Below are positions 60,875 to 64,000 of a stretch of DNA of 64,000 bases, in pieces. The stretch's first letter is position 1. The number at the start of each line of letters is the position of its first letter. Source of the stretch: JBBKWU01 sp037969035 (GTDB lineage Bacteria; Pseudomonadota; Alphaproteobacteria; Micavibrionales; Micavibrionaceae); the NCBI GenBank assembly GCA_037969035.1, contig JBBKWU010000002.1:62001-126000 (forward strand). The letters run 5' to 3'. Both the position numbers and the translations under genes were made by a program. The notes below the pieces were generated by a model. It did no database searches. It had not been told where the DNA came from and was given only the letters and a program-made list of their open reading frames with translations.

Positions 60875-61489
60875 GTGAAAATCTTTGAAGCCATGGCTTT
60901 CACGACCTTTAACATTATGGTCGCAATCGTTTTGTCGTCGACGTTTTTTAACAAAGCGGAGAAAAGCACCGATGTGACAATTACGGCGCTGAATGAAACG
61001 CATATCACCAAATTTATCGAACACATGACCGACATGACCTCTGGCAAAGGTAAATCATTTGATGCTTATGGCATCACCACCTATTTAATGGCGCATATCG
61101 CCGATGACAGTGCGTTTGCAAGCACGATCAGCTATAACATTCCCAATGATAGTGACGACAACAGTGACGTTCAGGAAGAAGTGATGGACATGGATAAAAT
61201 GGCCTTTATCCAACATGTTTTAGAAAGCAACAAATCCATGCAAGACCATGAGAGTGCCGTCAGCATTGATTTCATCGAAATCGCCGCCGACAAACGAACG
61301 GCGAGTGCTATTATAACCACCCATGAGCGCGGCATGATGCCCACGGTAACGGAATTCGGCGAAGATACACTCATCCCCGTCACAGGCACATCGTTCTGCG
61401 AGCAAAAGTTTAGTTTGAGCGATAAACATGTTCTACAGATCACAGGCGCATCATGCGCCACCGATATGGATTTTAGCACCGAATATTAA
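60875..61489 (+). CDS. Secreted protein, member C of the tandem family
   Basis: A 204-residue protein; GTG at 60875 follows the G8 run with about 10 nt of spacing, and ATG at 60893 is an alternative. N-terminal hydrophobic stretch (MAFTTFNIMVAIVLSSTFF) acts as signal or anchor. Family pattern: ITKFIEHMTDM, YLMAHIADDSAFASTISYNIP, MDKMAFIQHVLES, ESAVSIDFIEI, GTSFCEQKFSLS and GASCATDMD. Closest to member D. Confidence 0.72.
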   Translation: MKIFEAMAFTTFNIMVAIVLSSTFFNKAEKSTDVTITALNETHITKFIEHMTDMTSGKGKSFDAYGITTYLMAHIADDSAFASTISYNIPNDSDDNSDVQEEVMDMDKMAFIQHVLESNKSMQDHESAVSIDFIEIAADKRTASAIITTHERGMMPTVTEFGEDTLIPVTGTSFCEQKFSLSDKHVLQITGASCATDMDFSTEY

Positions 61490-61529
61490 ACCGCGACCGC
61501 CGCCACCATCAACAAAACAGGACAAAATA

Positions 61530-62147
61530 TTGAATTTATTCACGATCAAAGCAAAACCACTCTACCTTACCGCTGCCGCGCTTTGTCTGCTTGCCCTGCC
61601 CGCTCATGCGGATAAAGACGGGCGCACGCGCAGCTTAAGCAAAAGCAACGTACAGGATTTTTTAGAAACCATGCGTGAGATTGGTACAGGTGAAAACATC
61701 GATATGGAAGATGCGGATGTCAGAGAGTATCTAGACAAGCACATCGCAGACAAAGCGCACTATGAAAGCGCGATCACCTATGAAATCCCCGGCATGCCTA
61801 GACAAGAAACGCAAGCGAGCCTAACGAAAGAGCAATATATTGAAACGCTTTTGAATGATTTACCGAACATGCAATCTTATGAAGCAGAAGTATCGATTAA
61901 TGATATCAAGATCACGTCATCAGGACGTATCGCAGATTTAAAAACGGTCATCACCGAAAGCGGCACATTGCCATGGGGCGAGAACGAAGACGGCTCCCCG
62001 CGCCTTATCCCTGTGAAAGGCACATCGCAATGCGACCAAAAAGTCGTAATTTCACTCAGCAATTATATCCAGATGGCCAAGGCCGTGTGCACAACACTCA
62101 TCCGCTTTGATCCCTTTGCAGGAAAAGAGCTCGGCGATCCATTTTAA
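61530..62147 (+). CDS. Secreted protein, member D of the tandem family
   Basis: A 205-residue protein starting at TTG (61530; AGGA seven nt before it) that gives the signal MNLFTIKAKPLYLTAAALCL to PAHA-D. Family pattern: VQDFLETMREIGTG, YLDKHIADKAHYESAITYEIP, LTKEQYIETLLN, YEAEVSINDIKI, GTSQCDQKVVISLS and KAVCTTLI. The end has DPFAGKELGDPF. 40 nt after member C. The stretch up to 61428 overlaps gene C and is not used. Confidence 0.72.
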   Translation: MNLFTIKAKPLYLTAAALCLLALPAHADKDGRTRSLSKSNVQDFLETMREIGTGENIDMEDADVREYLDKHIADKAHYESAITYEIPGMPRQETQASLTKEQYIETLLNDLPNMQSYEAEVSINDIKITSSGRIADLKTVITESGTLPWGENEDGSPRLIPVKGTSQCDQKVVISLSNYIQMAKAVCTTLIRFDPFAGKELGDPF

Positions 62148-62160
62148 GGATAAAATACGG

Positions 62161-62952
62161 CTAACTGCGCGCGACCATAAGCTTTTTAATCTCCGCAATC
62201 GATTTAGCCGGATTAAGGCCTTTCGGGCAGGTATTGGTGCAATTCATGATCGTATGGCAACGATAGAGCTTGAACGGGTCTTCAAGCTGGTCTAAACGCT
62301 CGCCTGCTGCTTCGTCACGGCTATCAGCCAACCAACGCCATGCTTGTAGCAAAATAGCAGGACCTAAGAAACGATCACCACTCCACCAATAGCTCGGGCA
62401 GGATGTCGAACAGCAAAAGCATAAAATACAAGCCGCAGGGCCATGACCATCCGCACCATTCAACGCATCTGCATCTTCTGGGCTTTGTAAGCGCTCACGC
62501 GACGGCGGCGCGGAATCTGTTTTAATCCAAGGCTCGATTGATTCATATTGCGCGTAAGCTTTGTTCAAATCAGGCACAAGGTCTTTCACCACAGGCATAT
62601 GCGGCAACGGCGTGATTTTAAGGTCATCTTTCACATCGCAAATCGCCTTTGTACAGGCCAGCGTGTTTGTGCCGTCAATATTCATCGCGCATGAACCGCA
62701 AATGCCCTCACGGCAAGAACGGCGGAATGTCAGCGTTGGATCAACGTTATCTTTGATATGGATCAGCGCATCCAAAACCATCGGGCCGCACGCTTCCAGA
62801 TCAATCTCATATTCATCAAGGCGCGGGTTTTCGCCGCTATCAGGGTCCCAGCGATAAACTTTGACCATTTTTGTGTTCGTTGCCCCACTCGGAGCATCAA
62901 ACTTATGACCTTTTTGAACTTTGGAATTTTTAGGAAGTGTGAATTTAGCCAT
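62161..62952 (-). CDS. sdhB: Succinate dehydrogenase iron-sulfur subunit
   Basis: Transfers electrons from SdhA to the quinone site, 263 residues from MAKFTLPKNSKVQ. The [2Fe-2S] motif RRSCREGICGSCAMNIDGTN with C further down, the [4Fe-4S] and [3Fe-4S] clusters CILCFCCSTSCPSYWW and CHTIMNCTNTCPKGLNP. Ribosome-binding site AGAGG. It is the last gene of a minus-strand unit whose upstream neighbours here are unknown; sdhCDA are not in the window. Confidence 0.97.
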   Translation of the reverse strand: MAKFTLPKNSKVQKGHKFDAPSGATNTKMVKVYRWDPDSGENPRLDEYEIDLEACGPMVLDALIHIKDNVDPTLTFRRSCREGICGSCAMNIDGTNTLACTKAICDVKDDLKITPLPHMPVVKDLVPDLNKAYAQYESIEPWIKTDSAPPSRERLQSPEDADALNGADGHGPAACILCFCCSTSCPSYWWSGDRFLGPAILLQAWRWLADSRDEAAGERLDQLEDPFKLYRCHTIMNCTNTCPKGLNPAKSIAEIKKLMVARS

Positions 62953-63051
62953 GGAAAACCTCTGGTCTTTATGAATTACGCATGACCAAGATAGTGCCTT
63001 CTGCACGGATTGTGAAGTGGTTTTAGTACAGAAAATGCTGATTTAAAGGCT

Positions 63052-63396
63052 TTATGCCGGTGATGGTTTACTTTTGGGAAGCCCATGATGCCAAAGCGCC
63101 TTCACAGCCGCAATATCAGCCTGCAAGCCTTCATGGTTCACAATCGCATCAAACTCGGACTTTAGATTTTTCAAAAGAGGCTGCGTCTCAAACAAAAGCA
63201 GCGGATTTTGGCTGTTAAAATTATCAAGAAGCGCCATTTTATATTCAACGGCCTCACGCCCTTTTTGACGTATCCAGCGCGACACAACGTTCGGCTCTTC
63301 ACCGCCGCCGCCATTGCCATTGCCACCACCGCGCATGCGACGGTGATATTCTTCAACTGTTACTGAATCGGCCTTTGCGCCGCGTGCTTTATGCAT
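63052..63396 (-). CDS. Hypothetical protein with Gly-rich segment
   Basis: A 114-residue protein; AGGGATT before the ATG supports the start. The N-terminal part has MRGGGNGNGGGGEEPN followed by an alpha-helical region (SRWIRQKGREAVEYKMALLDNF, LLKNLKSEFDAIV). No signal sequence, no known family. Lies 99 nt upstream of sdhB on the same strand. Confidence 0.6.
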   Translation of the reverse strand: MHKARGAKADSVTVEEYHRRMRGGGNGNGGGGEEPNVVSRWIRQKGREAVEYKMALLDNFNSQNPLLLFETQPLLKNLKSEFDAIVNHEGLQADIAAVKALWHHGLPKSKPSPA

Positions 63397-63469
63397 AATT
63401 TAATCCCTGTTATTACAATATAACGGAAATCCTTAACAATTTGCAAACTTTTAGGGGGAATAATTGTAA

Positions 63470-64000
63470 TTAAAATTTAAATTTTGGAATCAAATCACTC
63501 GGACTTAAGCTTGGCTTAAACATGATCTCGTCCAAAACAAGTGATTGCATAGACACTCGGTTACGCAAGGTCGATCTGTTATGTAAGGCACGAACATCAG
63601 GCAATTCAAGCGTCAATATGGTTTCAAACTCACCCTCTTCCGCATCGGCAAACATTTCGTCAAGCGCGTTGCAGACATCTTCATTTTTAAACGTAACGGT
63701 CATGCGTGCCTCATCCGTCTCAATATCGGAAGGCCTTGCATATTCATCAATTGTGCGCATCCAATTGACCCAATCAGCTGTTTCTGGCAGCGGATCATTA
63801 TCACGGCGGCAAATAGCAAAACAATGATCACCAGCAGGTAGCAAAGTCATTGTTTGCGGCTTCGGCGTCATATCCTCTTCAATTTGTTTTGCCTCGAACT
63901 CTTTTAGCTGTTCATCTCTTTTGCGCTGATACTCCGCATACTCTCTTTCGCTTTTTTCACGAGCTTGTTCTCTTACTATTTCTTTTGCATGATCTCTGCT
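63470..64000 (-). CDS. Hypothetical protein with charged coiled-coil start, 5' end outside the window
   Basis: The frame is open to the window edge, adding 43 codons (SRDHAKEIVREQAREKSERE and on) before the internal ATG at 63871. This part is rich in K/E/R/Q and probably a coiled coil. The remaining 133 residues (DHCFAICRRDNDPLPETADWVNWM, ETDEARMTVTFKNEDVCNALDEMF) look like a soluble domain. No family recognised. At least 176 residues. Confidence 0.6.
   Translation of the reverse strand, partial: SRDHAKEIVREQAREKSEREYAEYQRKRDEQLKEFEAKQIEEDMTPKPQTMTLLPAGDHCFAICRRDNDPLPETADWVNWMRTIDEYARPSDIETDEARMTVTFKNEDVCNALDEMFADAEEGEFETILTLELPDVRALHNRSTLRNRVSMQSLVLDEIMFKPSLSPSDLIPKFKF

Overview
The window looks like a chromosomal segment of a free-living or host/prey-associated alphaproteobacterium with moderate GC (about half, by eye). 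The assignment rests on gene content and order: purL-bolA-grxD, the mreBCD-mrdA-rodA block, PntAA/PntAB/PntB as three polypeptides, lpxC and ftsZ at the end of a long division and cell-wall (dcw) cluster, a meso-DAP type MurE, and a Lap-like type I secretion operon. The species cannot be fixed from sequence alone; a Micavibrio-like or Rhodospirillales-related lineage would fit, but this is a guess. No phage, transposase, CRISPR array, tRNA or rRNA gene was seen.

Layout. 1-3.2 kb: 3' part of purL, a small unknown gene, bolA and grxD. 3.2-6.1 kb: three exported Cys-rich proteins, one of which carries the E/D/T catalytic residues and GIGH motif of T4-type (GH24) lysozyme. 6.1-12.1 kb: elongasome genes rodA, mrdA, mreD, mreC, mreB and then rpmJ, all on the minus strand. 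12.4-20.8 kb: a cNMP-binding/EAL phosphodiesterase facing a four-gene operon for a TolC-like channel, a LapB-like ABC exporter, an HlyD-like adaptor and a CHASE2 adenylate cyclase; together they suggest a secreted adhesin controlled by cyclic nucleotides. 21-24.5 kb: proton-translocating transhydrogenase genes with a histone-like tail on PntAA and a small foreign-looking gene inside the operon. 24.5-34.3 kb: hydrolase, ligA, recN, bamD, a PA2778/PA2779-type pair, a queuosine-salvage protein and lpxC. 34.5-57.3 kb: L,D-transpeptidase, then the dcw cluster on the minus strand, transcribed mraZ-rsmH-ftsL-ftsI-murE-murF-mraY-[lipoprotein]-murD-ftsW-murG-murC-[SDR]-murB-[ParB-like]-ddl-ftsQ-ftsA-[antisense CheD-like gene]-ftsZ. 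57.8-64 kb: a tiny membrane protein, RNase P RNA, an amidase, a tandem family of four secreted proteins, sdhB and two unknown genes.

Most striking observations. (1) Three copies of a short palindromic element of 76-85 nt sit inside essential genes, one in purL and two in murB, each read in the same stop-free register and so adding about 25-29 residues, like Rickettsia palindromic elements. (2) The dcw cluster has been invaded by four unrelated genes, three of them tightly coupled to their neighbours and one on the opposite strand between ftsA and ftsZ. (3) The region upstream of ftsZ has two perfect DnaA boxes, and the mraZ promoter has a five-unit 10-bp repeat that fits MraZ boxes. (4) The secreted lysozyme and the secreted-protein family look undescribed and could matter for attack on, or interaction with, other cells.
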